Part shown: positions 15,948 through 25,304 of the stretch, piece after piece
Position numbering within the stretch: position 1 is the stretch's first letter
Layout of the letters: each line of letters begins with the position of its first letter
DNA from: Clostridia bacterium
GTDB taxonomy: Bacteria > Bacillota > Clostridia > Oscillospirales > Acutalibacteraceae
Reading direction: 5' to 3'
Length of the DNA stretch: 44,755 nucleotides
Assembly: GCA_017937865.1 (NCBI GenBank)
Contig: JAGBCU010000057.1
Location: 1-44,755 of the forward strand
Program-made: the position numbers and the translations under genes
Notes under the pieces: generated by a model
Seen by the model: the letters and a program-made list of their open reading frames with translations, nothing else
Told to the model about the DNA's origin: nothing
Database searches by the model: none

Positions 15948-16832
15948 TTATACACCCGTTAAATCAAAGGGAGGAATATATTCCTCTTTGGCTGATGAAA
16001 GCTCTTGCATAAATCCGTCTTCAATACCTGAGTCGAATAAATAATCTTCTATTTCGTCGTATTCCTCTTGAGTAAGCCGTCTTGATAGCTCACGGTGAGG
16101 GCAGGGGGAAATAGGGGTAAACTGACTCATAAGGCTGAATAAAACTTCACCTTCATTGAAATTATTTTTAACCCAATCAATAACGCCTTTTGTATTTTCA
16201 AGGTTATTCGGCAAAATTAAATGGCGGATTATAACACCGCTTTTCATAATGCCGTTTTCATCAATAACATAGTCACCAACTTGACGGTGCATTTCTTTAA
16301 TAGCCCTTGTAGCCGTTTCAAAATAATCGGGTGCTTTAGAATATTTAACAGCAAGAGAATTGTCGCTGTATTTTAAATCGGGAAGATAAATCTGAATTTT
16401 ACCCTCAAGTCTTTTTAGCGAATCAATGCTTTCGTAGCCACCGCAATTATAAACAACGGGGACGGGGAGAGGCTCGTCAAGAGATTTTAGAACAGCGTCA
16501 ATAAAATGAGTTGCAGTAACAAGGTTAATGTTGTGAGCACCTTGTGAAATCAAGTCTTTATAAATCTCTTTTAATCTCTCTACGGTGATTTCTTTACCGA
16601 TACCGCCTCTGCTTATATCTTTATTCTGACAAAATGAGCATTGAAGATTACAGCCCGAAAAGAAAACAGTACCGCTACCGTTTTCACCGCTTATAGGTGG
16701 CTCTTCCCAAAAGTGTAAAGCCGCCCTTGAAATAACGGGGTTTTCACCCATAAGGCAAAAGCCCTTACCGTTGTCGGTAAGAGCTTTTCTTAATACGTTA
16801 CATTTTCTCGGACAATCGTTACAAAGGTACAT
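15948..16832 (-). CDS. radical SAM protein of the PflA-like (PflX/COG1313) type
   Basis: A 294-residue radical SAM enzyme. The [4Fe-4S] cluster motif is CNLQCSFCQN with Cys61, Cys65 and Cys68. Extra N-terminal cysteines (Cys4, Cys7, Cys11 and Cys26: MYLCNDCPRKC, GKGFC) are typical of this PflX-like branch. The YNCGGYES, YLPDLKY and IIRHLILPNN segments match the family. Such proteins resemble pyruvate-formate-lyase activases, but their substrates are unknown, and no glycyl radical enzyme lies in the window. It starts 2 bases after the SH3-domain gene on the same strand, so they are co-transcribed. Confidence 0.87.
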   Translation of the reverse strand: MYLCNDCPRKCNVLRKALTDNGKGFCLMGENPVISRAALHFWEEPPISGENGSGTVFFSGCNLQCSFCQNKDISRGGIGKEITVERLKEIYKDLISQGAHNINLVTATHFIDAVLKSLDEPLPVPVVYNCGGYESIDSLKRLEGKIQIYLPDLKYSDNSLAVKYSKAPDYFETATRAIKEMHRQVGDYVIDENGIMKSGVIIRHLILPNNLENTKGVIDWVKNNFNEGEVLFSLMSQFTPISPCPHRELSRRLTQEEYDEIEDYLFDSGIEDGFMQELSSAKEEYIPPFDLTGV

Positions 16833-16834
16833 AA

Positions 16835-17350
16835 TCAGTTACCTGAAACAAGCTCAAGATAGCTCATTGAAAGCCATCCGCCTGTGCTGTTGTAAACAAC
16901 GTAGCCCCAATCATCCCAAACGGCAAGAACTTCAACCTCTTCGCCCTTGTCAATGTAAAGAATTCTGTCTGCATCTGAATTGGGCTGTATTCTCATACCC
17001 AACGGGTCTTCTTGAGTAGCAATCTTATAAGTTCCCGTGCTATATGATGATGTTTTATTGTTGTTTGTAACAGGCTTTTCTGTAACAGAATCTGATGCAG
17101 AATCAGAAGCTACAGGCTCTTTTTTGTCTTCTGTCTTGTTGTCTGTTTTGTCGTTGTTTTTATTGCTTGAATTCATATTAGCAATTGCTTCAAGGTCTAA
17201 AGAAACGCTTTCTTCAGTTGTTGTTTTTTCTGCTTCTTTTTTATCAGAATTAGCGGAAGCAGTAGCAACAACCGCAACAATAACTGCGGCTAAAACTAAA
17301 AGAGCTGAAATTATTAAAACAATAGTATTTTTGTTTCTCAATTTATCCAT
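16835..17350 (-). CDS. membrane-anchored bacterial SH3-domain protein
   Basis: A 171-residue protein. One N-terminal TM segment (residues about 8-31, IVLIISALLVLAAVIVAVVA) is followed by a long Ser/Thr/Asn/Lys-rich linker (about 35-105) and a C-terminal SH3b-type domain (about 108-168: GTYKIATQEDPLGMRIQPNS, LYIDKGEEVEVLAVWDDWGY, GGWLSMSYLELV). SH3b domains often bind peptidoglycan, so this would be an extracytoplasmic wall-associated protein. ATG 17350 is chosen because AAGGAGAG precedes it by 7 bases; an in-frame upstream start at 17383 lies within the promoter -10 box and is rejected. Upstream gene of the radical SAM pair. Confidence 0.85.
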   Translation of the reverse strand: MDKLRNKNTIVLIISALLVLAAVIVAVVATASANSDKKEAEKTTTEESVSLDLEAIANMNSSNKNNDKTDNKTEDKKEPVASDSASDSVTEKPVTNNNKTSSYSTGTYKIATQEDPLGMRIQPNSDADRILYIDKGEEVEVLAVWDDWGYVVYNSTGGWLSMSYLELVSGN

Positions 17351-17381
17351 AATTATCTCTCCTTGAGAAAATCTTTTCGAC

Positions 17382-17410
17382 ATTATATCAGTTTTTTAGA
17401 TAAAAATCAA
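17382..17410 (-). promoter_or_regulatory. sigma-A-type promoter for the SH3/radical SAM pair
   Basis: On the minus strand TTGATT (17405-17410) and a perfect TATAAT (17382-17387) are 17 bases apart, about 30 bases before the ATG. It is divergent from the ruvC promoter. Confidence 0.8.
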
Positions 17411-17492
17411 TAACCAAACACAATAATGCATATTAGCCAATTCCTACTATATTTAACATTCTGTAAACACTTAAAAATATAATAAAAAACTA

Positions 17493-17522
17493 TTGCTATA
17501 TAATAGTATATTATGATATAAT
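17493..17522 (+). promoter_or_regulatory. sigma-A-type extended -10 promoter for the ruvC operon
   Basis: TTGCTA (17493-17498), an 18-base spacer, then TGATATAAT with the -10 hexamer at 17517-17522. This is the only clear promoter found upstream of the long unit that ends at 30216. Confidence 0.75.
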
Positions 17523-17586
17523 AAACTGTAAAAATATTGGTGGAATTATGTCTGTTTTTGAGTGTTTGGTTTGGTGGTGAATTAAG

Positions 17587-18081
17587 GTGGTAATTTTCGG
17601 TATTGACCCCGGTTACGCGATTGTGGGTTGCGGTATCGTCCGTTACGAAAGAAACAATTTTTCTTTAATGGGCTACGGTGCAGTTACTACCGATAAGGAT
17701 ATGCCGTTTAATGAACGACTTAAAAAGATTTACGATGACCTTACCGAGCTTTTAGAAAAGTTTAAGCCCGATGCGGTAAGCATTGAAAGGTTATATTTCA
17801 ACACTAACCAAAAAACAGCTATCGACGTTGCTCAGGCAAGAGGCGTTATTGTTCTTGCCGTTGAAAACGCAGGTATCCCGCTTTTTGAATATACACCGCT
17901 TCAGGTTAAGCAGAGTATAGTCGGCTACGGCAGAGCGGAGAAAAATCAAGTTCAGGAAATGACAAAAATGTTTTTACATCTTGATTCTATCCCGAAGCCT
18001 GACGACGCTGCCGATGCTCTTGCTCTTGCAATATGCCACGGCCACTCAAGCGGGTCATTGATTTTAGGTTTAAATAAATAG
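17587..18081 (+). CDS. ruvC: crossover junction endodeoxyribonuclease RuvC
   Basis: A 164-residue Holliday-junction resolvase with all four catalytic acids: Asp7 (FGIDPGY), Glu67 (SIERLYF), Asp140 and Asp143 (KPDDAADALALA). It cuts branched DNA made by homologous recombination, working with RuvAB. The start is GTG 17587, which puts the first strand at its usual position; GGTGGTGA lies upstream at about 17571-17579. It is the first gene of the long operon, 8 bases before ruvA. Confidence 0.96.
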   Translation: MVIFGIDPGYAIVGCGIVRYERNNFSLMGYGAVTTDKDMPFNERLKKIYDDLTELLEKFKPDAVSIERLYFNTNQKTAIDVAQARGVIVLAVENAGIPLFEYTPLQVKQSIVGYGRAEKNQVQEMTKMFLHLDSIPKPDDAADALALAICHGHSSGSLILGLNK

Positions 18082-18089
18082 GTGATTAT

Positions 18090-18701
18090 ATGTTTTACAG
18101 CTTAACGGGTAAATTGATATACAAGGATGAGCAAACAGTTGCTATCTCTTGCGGTGGGGTAGGGTTTAAATGCTTTTCCACAAGAAAAACAATTTCAGAG
18201 CTATCTTTAAAAGACGGTGAGGTTACAGTTTTTACTCATCTTAACGTTCGTGAGGATGCGCTTGATTTGTTCGGCTTTTCTACCGTTCAGGAGTTAGATG
18301 CTTTTAAATTGCTTATAAGCGTTTCGGGCGTCGGTCCTAAGGCAGCTCTTGCAATCCTTTCAGAGCTTAGCCCCGATGCATTCGCGGTTGCCGTAGCTTC
18401 AGGCGATACTAAAGCAATTACAGCCGCAAACGGTGTAGGACCTAAGCTTGCTCAAAGAGTTATTATGGAGCTTAAAGATAAAATCGGCGGTATGTCGTTT
18501 ATATCTGAAGAAAGCAGTTCAGTTTCAAATGCAGTTTCTTCAGTGAATAATATGAGCAATACCTCTGAAGCAGTAGCTGCTCTTACCGCACTCGGTTATT
18601 CTCAGACAGAAGCTTCCGTTGCTGTCAGTAAGCTTTCACCCTCGCTTTCAGTTGAAGAGCTTATTAAGGGTGCTCTTAAAAATATGACTTTAAGATTTTG
18701 A
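18090..18701 (+). CDS. ruvA: Holliday junction branch migration protein RuvA
   Basis: A 203-residue protein with the family layout: N-terminal OB-fold (MFYSLTGKLIYKDEQTVAIS), two helix-hairpin-helix motifs (VSGVGPKAALAIL and ANGVGPKLAQRVI) and a C-terminal domain that contacts RuvB (EAVAALTALGYSQTEASVAV). It binds the four-way junction and loads RuvB. Encoded between ruvC and ruvB, normal length. Confidence 0.97.
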   Translation: MFYSLTGKLIYKDEQTVAISCGGVGFKCFSTRKTISELSLKDGEVTVFTHLNVREDALDLFGFSTVQELDAFKLLISVSGVGPKAALAILSELSPDAFAVAVASGDTKAITAANGVGPKLAQRVIMELKDKIGGMSFISEESSSVSNAVSSVNNMSNTSEAVAALTALGYSQTEASVAVSKLSPSLSVEELIKGALKNMTLRF

Positions 18702-18723
18702 TTGATAAATTAGGAGAATTATA

Positions 18724-19773
18724 ATGAACGACTTTTTTATTGCAGATGAGGAGAGAGTTATTGCTCCCGAATATATTTCGGATGATAACGAAATTGAAAC
18801 TTCTCTCAGACCTCATTCTCTTGATGAATATATAGGTCAGGAAAAAGCAAAAGAAAATCTTAAGATATATATAGAAGCGGCAAAAAACCGCCACGAATCA
18901 CTTGACCACGTTTTACTTTACGGCCCTCCCGGTTTAGGTAAAACCACTCTTGCAGGTATCGTTGCAAACGAAATGGGTGTTCAGATTCGCGTTACCTCGG
19001 GTCCTGCAATTGAGAAGCCCGGTGATTTAGCCGCACTTCTTACAAGCCTTAACGACGGTGACATTCTTTTTATTGACGAAATTCACCGTCTTTCAAGAAG
19101 CATTGAAGAGGTTCTTTATCCCGCTATGGAGGATTTTGCTCTTGATATCATTATCGGCAAAGGTCCTTCGGCTCGTTCAATACGCCTTGATTTAAAAAAG
19201 TTTACTTTAATAGGTGCTACAACGCGAGCAGGTCAGCTTTCAGCTCCTTTAAGAGACCGTTTCGGTGTTATTTTAAGGCTTGAGCTTTACACTCCCGAAG
19301 AACTTGCAAGAATAGTTAAGCGTAGTGCCGGCATACTTAATATAGAAGCAGAAAATGACGGTGCATTAGAAATTGCTTCCCGCTCGAGAGGTACACCTCG
19401 TATAGCAAATAGACTTTTGAAAAGAGCGAGGGACTATGCTCAGGTTAAGGGTAACGGTATTATAACTGTTGAATCTGCTCAGAATGCTCTTGAAAGAATG
19501 GAAATTGACGAATTAGGTCTTGACCTTGTTGATAGAAATCTTTTAAAAGCGATGATTGAGAATTATAACGGTGGTCCTGTTGGTCTTGATACAATTGCCG
19601 CAATGATAGGTGAAGAGGCGGTTACTATCGAAGACGTTTACGAGCCTTATTTAATGCAATTAGGCTTTTTAACAAGAACTCCACGAGGAAGAAAGGTAAC
19701 CCCGTTAGGTTACCGCCATATAGGTTACAATCCGGTTGAAAACGATTCTCAAGGTACTTTTGATTCATATTGA
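18724..19773 (+). CDS. ruvB: Holliday junction branch migration ATPase RuvB
   Basis: A 349-residue AAA+ motor. Walker A is GPPGLGKTT at residues 67-75, Walker B is LFIDEIHR at about 114-121, and the sensor region is [17 protein letters not shown]. The C-terminal winged helix ends in [20 protein letters not shown], the usual RuvB signature. It drives branch migration together with RuvA. The ribosome site AGGAG lies 8 bases before the ATG. Confidence 0.97.
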   Translation: MNDFFIADEERVIAPEYISDDNEIETSLRPHSLDEYIGQEKAKENLKIYIEAAKNRHESLDHVLLYGPPGLGKTTLAGIVANEMGVQIRVTSGPAIEKPGDLAALLTSLNDGDILFIDEIHRLSRSIEEVLYPAMEDFALDIIIGKGPSARSIRLDLKKFTLIGATTRAGQLSAPLRDRFGVILRLELYTPEELARIVKRSAGILNIEAENDGALEIASRSRGTPRIANRLLKRARDYAQVKGNGIITVESAQNALERMEIDELGLDLVDRNLLKAMIENYNGGPVGLDTIAAMIGEEAVTIEDVYEPYLMQLGFLTRTPRGRKVTPLGYRHIGYNPVENDSQGTFDSY

Positions 19774-19790
19774 TATAGGAGTGATTCATT

Positions 19791-21164
19791 ATGGGTAGAC
19801 TTTTCGGTACAGACGGTGCAAGAGGTATTGCAAACTCAGAGCTTACTTGTGAGCTTGCAATGCAAATAGGCAGAGCTGCCGCTATGGTGCTTACAGCCCA
19901 TACTAACAAAAGACCGAAGGTTCTTATCGGTATGGATACAAGAGCTTCTTCTCAGATGCTCGAATCCGCTATTTCAGCAGGTCTTTGCTCCGTAGGTGCA
20001 GACGTTATGCTCTTAGGCGAAATACCCACTCCTGCGGTAGCATATCTTGTAAAAAAATACGAGTACGATGCGGCGGTTATGATATCAGCATCTCATAACC
20101 CTTGTGAATATAACGGAATTAAAATTTTTCAGGGCACAGGCTATAAATTGCCTGATAACCTTGAAGAAGAAATTGAAAGCATTATTCTTGATAAAACTCA
20201 GGTGCCACCCGTTAAAGTGGGCGGTGACGTTGGTAGAATTACAAGTTCTAAAACTGCGAGAACTGATTATTCCAATTATCTTAAATCTATCGCGAAGAAT
20301 GATTTAAAGGAATATGATATTAATAATCTTAACGGCTTAAGAATTGCTGTTGACTGCTCAAACGGTGCTTCCTCAGTAATCGCACCTAACGTTTTTATGA
20401 GCCTTTGTGATGATTGTTACTTTTTAGCAGCTCATCCTAACGGCACAAATATTAACGAAAAATGCGGCTCAACTCATCTTGAGGTTTTGCAGGATTTCGT
20501 TGTTCGTAATAAATGCGATGCAGGTCTTGCCTTTGACGGCGACGCCGACCGTTTCCTTGCGGTTGACGAAAACGGTCAGGTTGTTGACGGTGATAAGCTT
20601 ATCGCTATATTTGCTAAATATTTAAAGAATAAAGATAAGCTTAAAAATAATACAGCCGTGGTTACCGTTATGAGTAATATGGGCTTCTTTAAGTTCTGCG
20701 AAGAAAATGATATTAATTGCGAAAAAACAAAGGTCGGTGACAGATACGTTCTCGAAAGTATGTTAGAAAACGATTATATCATCGGCGGTGAGCAGTCAGG
20801 TCACATCATTTTCCGTGAGTTTGCAACAACCGGTGACGGTGAGCTTTCCGCACTCAAGCTTCTTTGCATTATGAAAGAGAGCGGTAAAAAGCTTTCCGAG
20901 CTTGCAAGTGAAATGAAGGTATTTCCTCAAGTGCTTATTAACGTTCGTGTTTCCGATTTCGGTAAAGCAAGATTCCCAAGAGATAAGGAAATCAAAAACG
21001 CTATTGAATCAGCTGAAAAAGAGCTTGGCGATACAGGAAGAGTTCTTGTTCGTGTATCGGGAACTGAGCCTCTCGTTCGTGTTATGTTAGAGGGTAAGGA
21101 TGAAGAAAAAATTAATGTTTTGGCGCAAGAAATTGCAGAGGTTATCAAGGAGAGATTACTTTAA
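19791..21164 (+). CDS. glmM: phosphoglucosamine mutase
   Basis: A 457-residue alpha-D-phosphohexomutase. The active serine is Ser101 in MISASHNPCEYNGIK, the metal loop is DGDADR at 249-254, the sugar loop is GGEQSGHIIF, and the phosphate-binding loop is RVSGTEPLVRVM. The N-terminal MGRLFGTDGARG is diagnostic for GlmM rather than generic phosphoglucomutase. It converts glucosamine-6-P to glucosamine-1-P for UDP-GlcNAc and peptidoglycan synthesis. Its TAA shares a base with the next gene's ATG. Confidence 0.95.
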   Translation: MGRLFGTDGARGIANSELTCELAMQIGRAAAMVLTAHTNKRPKVLIGMDTRASSQMLESAISAGLCSVGADVMLLGEIPTPAVAYLVKKYEYDAAVMISASHNPCEYNGIKIFQGTGYKLPDNLEEEIESIILDKTQVPPVKVGGDVGRITSSKTARTDYSNYLKSIAKNDLKEYDINNLNGLRIAVDCSNGASSVIAPNVFMSLCDDCYFLAAHPNGTNINEKCGSTHLEVLQDFVVRNKCDAGLAFDGDADRFLAVDENGQVVDGDKLIAIFAKYLKNKDKLKNNTAVVTVMSNMGFFKFCEENDINCEKTKVGDRYVLESMLENDYIIGGEQSGHIIFREFATTGDGELSALKLLCIMKESGKKLSELASEMKVFPQVLINVRVSDFGKARFPRDKEIKNAIESAEKELGDTGRVLVRVSGTEPLVRVMLEGKDEEKINVLAQEIAEVIKERLL

Positions 21165-22030
21165 TGCGAATATCTGAAAATTGGAAGGATTACGAGCTTA
21201 TTGATTGCTCTGACGGTGAACGCCTTGAAAGATGGGGAGATATATTCCTTATAAGACCTGACCCTCAGGCTTTATGGAATACACCGCGAACAAATCCTTT
21301 GTGGAAAAATGCTCACGCCCGTTATCACCGTTCAAATCAAGGCGGTGGCTCTTGGGAGTTTTATAAAAAAATTCCTGAGGTGTGGCAGATTTCATATAAA
21401 GAGCTTATATTTAACCTTAAGCCAATGGGCTTTAAGCATACGGGCGTTTTCCCCGAGCAAGCTTGTAACTGGGATTACGTTGGTGAAATAATTGAGAAAA
21501 GCGGAAGGAAAGACGTTAAAGTTTTAAATCTTTTTGCCTACACCGGAGCTGCTACAGTTGCGGCTCTCAAAAAAGGTGCTTCAGTTGTTCACGTTGATGC
21601 TTCAAAGGGTATGGTTCAATGGGCAAAAGAAAATGCGGCTTCATCGGGAGTTGCTGATAAAAACGTCCGTTGGATTGTTGATGACTGTATGAAATTTGTT
21701 GCCCGTGAAATAAGACGCGGTAATAAATATGATATTATCATAATGGATCCGCCTTCTTACGGCAGAGGCCCCGGCGGAGAGGTCTGGAAATTGGAAAACG
21801 AGATATTCGGCTTCGTTTCACAATGTTGTGAGCTACTTACCGAAAATTCTCTTGCAGTACTTATTAATTCTTATACAGCAGGAGTTTCACCTGCAGTTAT
21901 GAGCTATATATTGAATTCAACAGTTGCAAAACGCTTCGGGGGACACGCAGATTCTTCTGAAATCGGTTTAAAGGTTACCGATAGCGGTCTTGTTCTTCCT
22001 TGCGGTTCAACTGCAGTGTGGACAAAATAA
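21164..22030 (+). CDS. class I SAM-dependent methyltransferase, RlmI/RlmK-like (COG1092 type)
   Basis: A 288-residue protein. The SAM-binding motif I is NLFAYTGAATVAALKKGA (about 121-138) with the acidic HVDASKGMVQWAKENA behind it, and the catalytic-type motif is MDPPSYGRG (DPPS). This matches the large-subunit rRNA cytosine or guanine methyltransferase family, though without the N-terminal PUA domain of RlmI. The actual target base is not known. It is coupled to glmM upstream and lies one base before ecfA1. Confidence 0.83.
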   Translation: MRISENWKDYELIDCSDGERLERWGDIFLIRPDPQALWNTPRTNPLWKNAHARYHRSNQGGGSWEFYKKIPEVWQISYKELIFNLKPMGFKHTGVFPEQACNWDYVGEIIEKSGRKDVKVLNLFAYTGAATVAALKKGASVVHVDASKGMVQWAKENAASSGVADKNVRWIVDDCMKFVAREIRRGNKYDIIIMDPPSYGRGPGGEVWKLENEIFGFVSQCCELLTENSLAVLINSYTAGVSPAVMSYILNSTVAKRFGGHADSSEIGLKVTDSGLVLPCGSTAVWTK

Positions 22031-22031
22031 A

Positions 22032-22874
22032 ATGGAAAAGATTATTGAGTTTAAAAATGTAAGCTTCAAGTATCCTGACGAAAGTGCAGAGGCTTTAACA
22101 AATCTTAACCTTGATTTTTATAAGGGTCAGTTTACTTGTGTACTCGGTCATAACGGCTCGGGTAAATCAACAATGGCAAAGCTTATTAATGCTTTGTATA
22201 TCCCGACGGAAGGAACGGTTACCGCCTACGGTTATGATACCTCCGTTGAAGAAAACGAAATGAATATACGCCGTAACATAGGTATGGTGTTTCAAAACCC
22301 TGATAATCAGATTGTTGCAACAATAGTCGAAGATGACGTTGCCTTTGGTCCTGAAAATTTAGGTGTTAAACGTGAAGAGATCAGACGTAGGGTTGATGAA
22401 GCTCTTAAGCTTGTTGATATGTATGATTACAGACGTCACGAACCCCACAGGCTTTCAGGCGGTCAGAAGCAAAGAGTTGCTATTGCAGGTATTATTGCAA
22501 TGCAAACGAACTGTATTGTTCTTGATGAGCCTACGGCTATGCTTGACCCAAAGGGCAGAAAAGAAGTTTTAAATGCTTTATTTAAGTTGAAAAATGAGTT
22601 GGGTATTTCAATTATTCTTGTAACTCATTTTATGGATGAAGCAGTGCTTGCCGATAGGGTAGTAGTTATGAATGACGGCGGTGTTACCCTTGACGGTACG
22701 CCACAAGAGGTCTTTTCTCATACTGAGCTACTTAAAAGCATCGGTCTTACGGTACCGAAGCCGTTAGAATTAACAACAGAATTAAATAAATGCGGTGTTG
22801 AGCTTAATGGCTCACCGCTTACTGCTGATGATTTTGTCAGCGTATTCAAGGAATATATAAATAACAGAGGTTAA
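22032..22874 (+). CDS. ecfA1: energy-coupling factor transporter ATPase EcfA1
   Basis: A 280-residue ABC ATPase. Walker A is GHNGSGKST (39-47), the signature is LSGGQKQRVAIAG, Walker B is CIVLDEPTAML, and the switch His is in LVTHFMDEA. With EcfA2 and EcfT it forms the shared energizing module for vitamin-binding S-components, which are not encoded here. ATG 22032 is chosen because it begins the normal domain start; an in-frame upstream ATG at 21990 would lie inside the methyltransferase gene. Confidence 0.95.
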   Translation: MEKIIEFKNVSFKYPDESAEALTNLNLDFYKGQFTCVLGHNGSGKSTMAKLINALYIPTEGTVTAYGYDTSVEENEMNIRRNIGMVFQNPDNQIVATIVEDDVAFGPENLGVKREEIRRRVDEALKLVDMYDYRRHEPHRLSGGQKQRVAIAGIIAMQTNCIVLDEPTAMLDPKGRKEVLNALFKLKNELGISIILVTHFMDEAVLADRVVVMNDGGVTLDGTPQEVFSHTELLKSIGLTVPKPLELTTELNKCGVELNGSPLTADDFVSVFKEYINNRG

Positions 22875-22877
22875 AAA

Positions 22878-23741
22878 ATGTCAGTGCTTTCAGTGCACAA
22901 TTTAATATATGGTTATTCAAAGGGTACACCGTTTGAAACGGGTGCTCTTAATGGCGTTTCACTTGATTTTGAGCAGGGTGAAATTGTCGCTGTAATCGGT
23001 CATACCGGCTCAGGTAAAAGTACACTTTTACAGCATCTTAACGGTCTTTTAAAGGCTGATTCAGGTGAGGTTTTATTTGAGGGTAAGGATATCCACTCTT
23101 CGAAGGAAGCGTTAAGAAATTGCCGTTTTAACGTTGGTCTTTGTTTTCAATATCCGGAGCAACAGCTGTTTGAATCTACTGTTTATGCCGATATTGCTTT
23201 CGGTCCTAAAAATATGGGGCTTTCTGATGATGAAATTAAAAACAGAGTGTATGAATCAATCAGCTTCGTAGGACTTACTGAAGATTATCTTGAGAAATCA
23301 CCCTTTGATTTGTCGGGTGGTGAAAAAAGAAGAGTTGCTATTGCAGGTATTCTTTCAATGAAGCCCAAGGTTCTTATTCTTGATGAGCCTACCGCAGGGC
23401 TTGATCCTGTCGGTAAAAATAATCTTTTACAGCTTATAAAGGATTACAACAAGAAAACGGGCAGTACAATTATTTTTGTTTCTCATAATATGGATGATGT
23501 TGCCGTTGTTGCTGACAGAGTTATCGTTATGAATAAAGGAAAGGTTGAGCTTTCGGGTTCAATTGAAGAGGTTTATTCTCAAGGCGAGAAGCTTGCTTCT
23601 TTAGGCTTGGATGTCCCTGAAATTACAACTGTTTTTCTTTCATTAAAAAAAGCAGGCTTTGATTTAGGCGATACAGCATTTACAGTCAGCGGTGCGGTAA
23701 AAGCAATAACTGAATACTTAAAGGGGGAGAACGATGGTTAA
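22878..23741 (+). CDS. ecfA2: energy-coupling factor transporter ATPase EcfA2
   Basis: A 287-residue ABC ATPase, second of the pair. Walker A is GHTGSGKST, the Q loop region is FQYPEQQLFESTV, the signature is LSGGEKRRVAIAG and Walker B is VLILDEPTAGLDP. The YPEQQLFE segment is characteristic of EcfA2. It starts 3 bases after ecfA1 and overlaps ecfT by 8 bases. Confidence 0.95.
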   Translation: MSVLSVHNLIYGYSKGTPFETGALNGVSLDFEQGEIVAVIGHTGSGKSTLLQHLNGLLKADSGEVLFEGKDIHSSKEALRNCRFNVGLCFQYPEQQLFESTVYADIAFGPKNMGLSDDEIKNRVYESISFVGLTEDYLEKSPFDLSGGEKRRVAIAGILSMKPKVLILDEPTAGLDPVGKNNLLQLIKDYNKKTGSTIIFVSHNMDDVAVVADRVIVMNKGKVELSGSIEEVYSQGEKLASLGLDVPEITTVFLSLKKAGFDLGDTAFTVSGAVKAITEYLKGENDG

Positions 23742-24549
23742 GGATATTACAATCGGGCAGTTTTTCCCCGGAAAATCTTTTCTTCATAAATTAGATGCAA
23801 GAACAAAAATAATACTTACCTTTGCATTTATTATTTTTATTTTCGTATGTAAAAACTTTTGGTCAATGGGGCTTTTGTGCGGCTTTGCCATAGTAACTTA
23901 TTTGTTGTCAAGGCTTTCACCGAAAATAATTCTCAAAAGCTTCAAGCCTTTATTACCTATCATTTTCCTTACAACTGTTTTGCAGTTGTACTACACTCAA
24001 AAGGGAAACGTTTTGTTTGAGTGGAAATTTATAACTATAACCGACGGCGGAGTTTATATGGCAATATTTATTGCTGTAAGAATTTTAACTCTTTTATTAA
24101 TGAGCTCTCTTCTTACTTATACAACCTCACCGACGGATTTAACCGATGCAATTGAAAAGCTACTTTCACCGTTAAAGGTGTTTAAGGTTGACGTTCATAC
24201 ATTTGCTATGATGATGACTATTGCATTGCGTTTTATTCCTACACTTATTGATGAAATTGACAGAATTATGTCTGCTCAAAAGGCGAGAGGTGCCGATTTT
24301 GAGAGTGGCGGAATAGTTAAAAGAGTTAAAGCTCTTTTCCCCATATTTATACCTCTTTTTATATCTGCATTTAAAAGAGCGATTGAGTTAGCTGATGCTA
24401 TGTCTTGCAGATGTTATACAGGAGGAAACACAAGAACAAGGCTGCGACAAATGAAAATAACGTACCGTGACGTAGTTGCAACCGTAATAATGGTTATAGT
24501 TTGTTCTTGTATTGTTATTCTCAATATTAAACTTCCAAACGTAATATGA
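23734..24549 (+). CDS. ecfT: energy-coupling factor transporter transmembrane protein EcfT
   Basis: A 271-residue membrane protein with about five to six hydrophobic segments. It carries the coupling-helix motif AQKARGADFE (Ala-Arg-Gly) and a second, degenerate one (AMSCRCYTGG), which contact the two ATPases. It starts IGQFFPGKSFLHKLDARTKI, the usual EcfT opening with LDaRtKi. It forms the scaffold of the vitamin importer. Its end overlaps truA by 4 bases. Confidence 0.95.
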   Translation: MVKDITIGQFFPGKSFLHKLDARTKIILTFAFIIFIFVCKNFWSMGLLCGFAIVTYLLSRLSPKIILKSFKPLLPIIFLTTVLQLYYTQKGNVLFEWKFITITDGGVYMAIFIAVRILTLLLMSSLLTYTTSPTDLTDAIEKLLSPLKVFKVDVHTFAMMMTIALRFIPTLIDEIDRIMSAQKARGADFESGGIVKRVKALFPIFIPLFISAFKRAIELADAMSCRCYTGGNTRTRLRQMKITYRDVVATVIMVIVCSCIVILNIKLPNVI

Positions 24550-25304
24550 GAAATTTATTATTTAAAATAGCGTTTCAGGGTGCTGCTTTTCACGGTTGGC
24601 AGCAACAAGAAAATGCAATAACAGTACAAGGCGAGTTGAAAGCTGCCTTTAAACGTCTTACGGGTGAAAACGTTAACATTATCGGTTGCAGTAGAACTGA
24701 TGCAGGAGTTCACGCTAACGAGTATTTCTTTAATGTGCGTACTGAAGCTACTATACCTGTTGAAAGCTTTCCCGTAGCATTGATGTCAGCGAAGCTTCCG
24801 GGTGAAATTTCCGTTTACTCTTGTAAAGAAGTAGATTTTGATTTTAATGCAAGATTTGACTGTGAAAAGAAAGAGTACGAATACGTTATTGAAAATACAA
24901 AAACGCCTTCGCCGTTTTATTATAAAAGGGCAATGAATTATAAATACGACGTTGACGTAGAGCTGATGAATAAAGCCGCAAAGCATTTTATCGGTACATT
25001 TGATTTTTCGGCCTTTTGTGCAGCGGATGCACAGGTTAAAAGCAAGGTGCGTACAATTTACGATGCATCTGTTTTTCGTGACGGTGATTTAATTAAATTC
25101 AGAGTGCAAGGTAACGGATTCCTTTATAATATGGTTAGAATTATGGTGGGAACCTTACTTTACGTTAATAATGGTAAAATCAAGTGTGATGATATACCGT
25201 CAATTATAGAAAGTAAAGACAGAACAAAAGCAGGTATTACTGCGATTCCTGACGGTCTTTATCTTAACAAGGTTTTTTACGGAGGTGAAAGTATTGAAGC
25301 TTAA
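24546..25304 (+). CDS. truA: tRNA pseudouridine(38-40) synthase TruA
   Basis: A 252-residue enzyme. The catalytic Asp52 is in GCSRTDAGVHANEY. The opening FKIAFQGAAFHGWQQQENA matches TruA, and FRVQGNGFLYNMVRIMVGTL is the C-terminal hallmark. It makes pseudouridine at positions 38-40 of the anticodon arm. Placement directly after ecfT is standard in Firmicutes. The GGAGGTG for the next gene lies inside its end. Confidence 0.96.
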   Translation: MRNLLFKIAFQGAAFHGWQQQENAITVQGELKAAFKRLTGENVNIIGCSRTDAGVHANEYFFNVRTEATIPVESFPVALMSAKLPGEISVYSCKEVDFDFNARFDCEKKEYEYVIENTKTPSPFYYKRAMNYKYDVDVELMNKAAKHFIGTFDFSAFCAADAQVKSKVRTIYDASVFRDGDLIKFRVQGNGFLYNMVRIMVGTLLYVNNGKIKCDDIPSIIESKDRTKAGITAIPDGLYLNKVFYGGESIEA

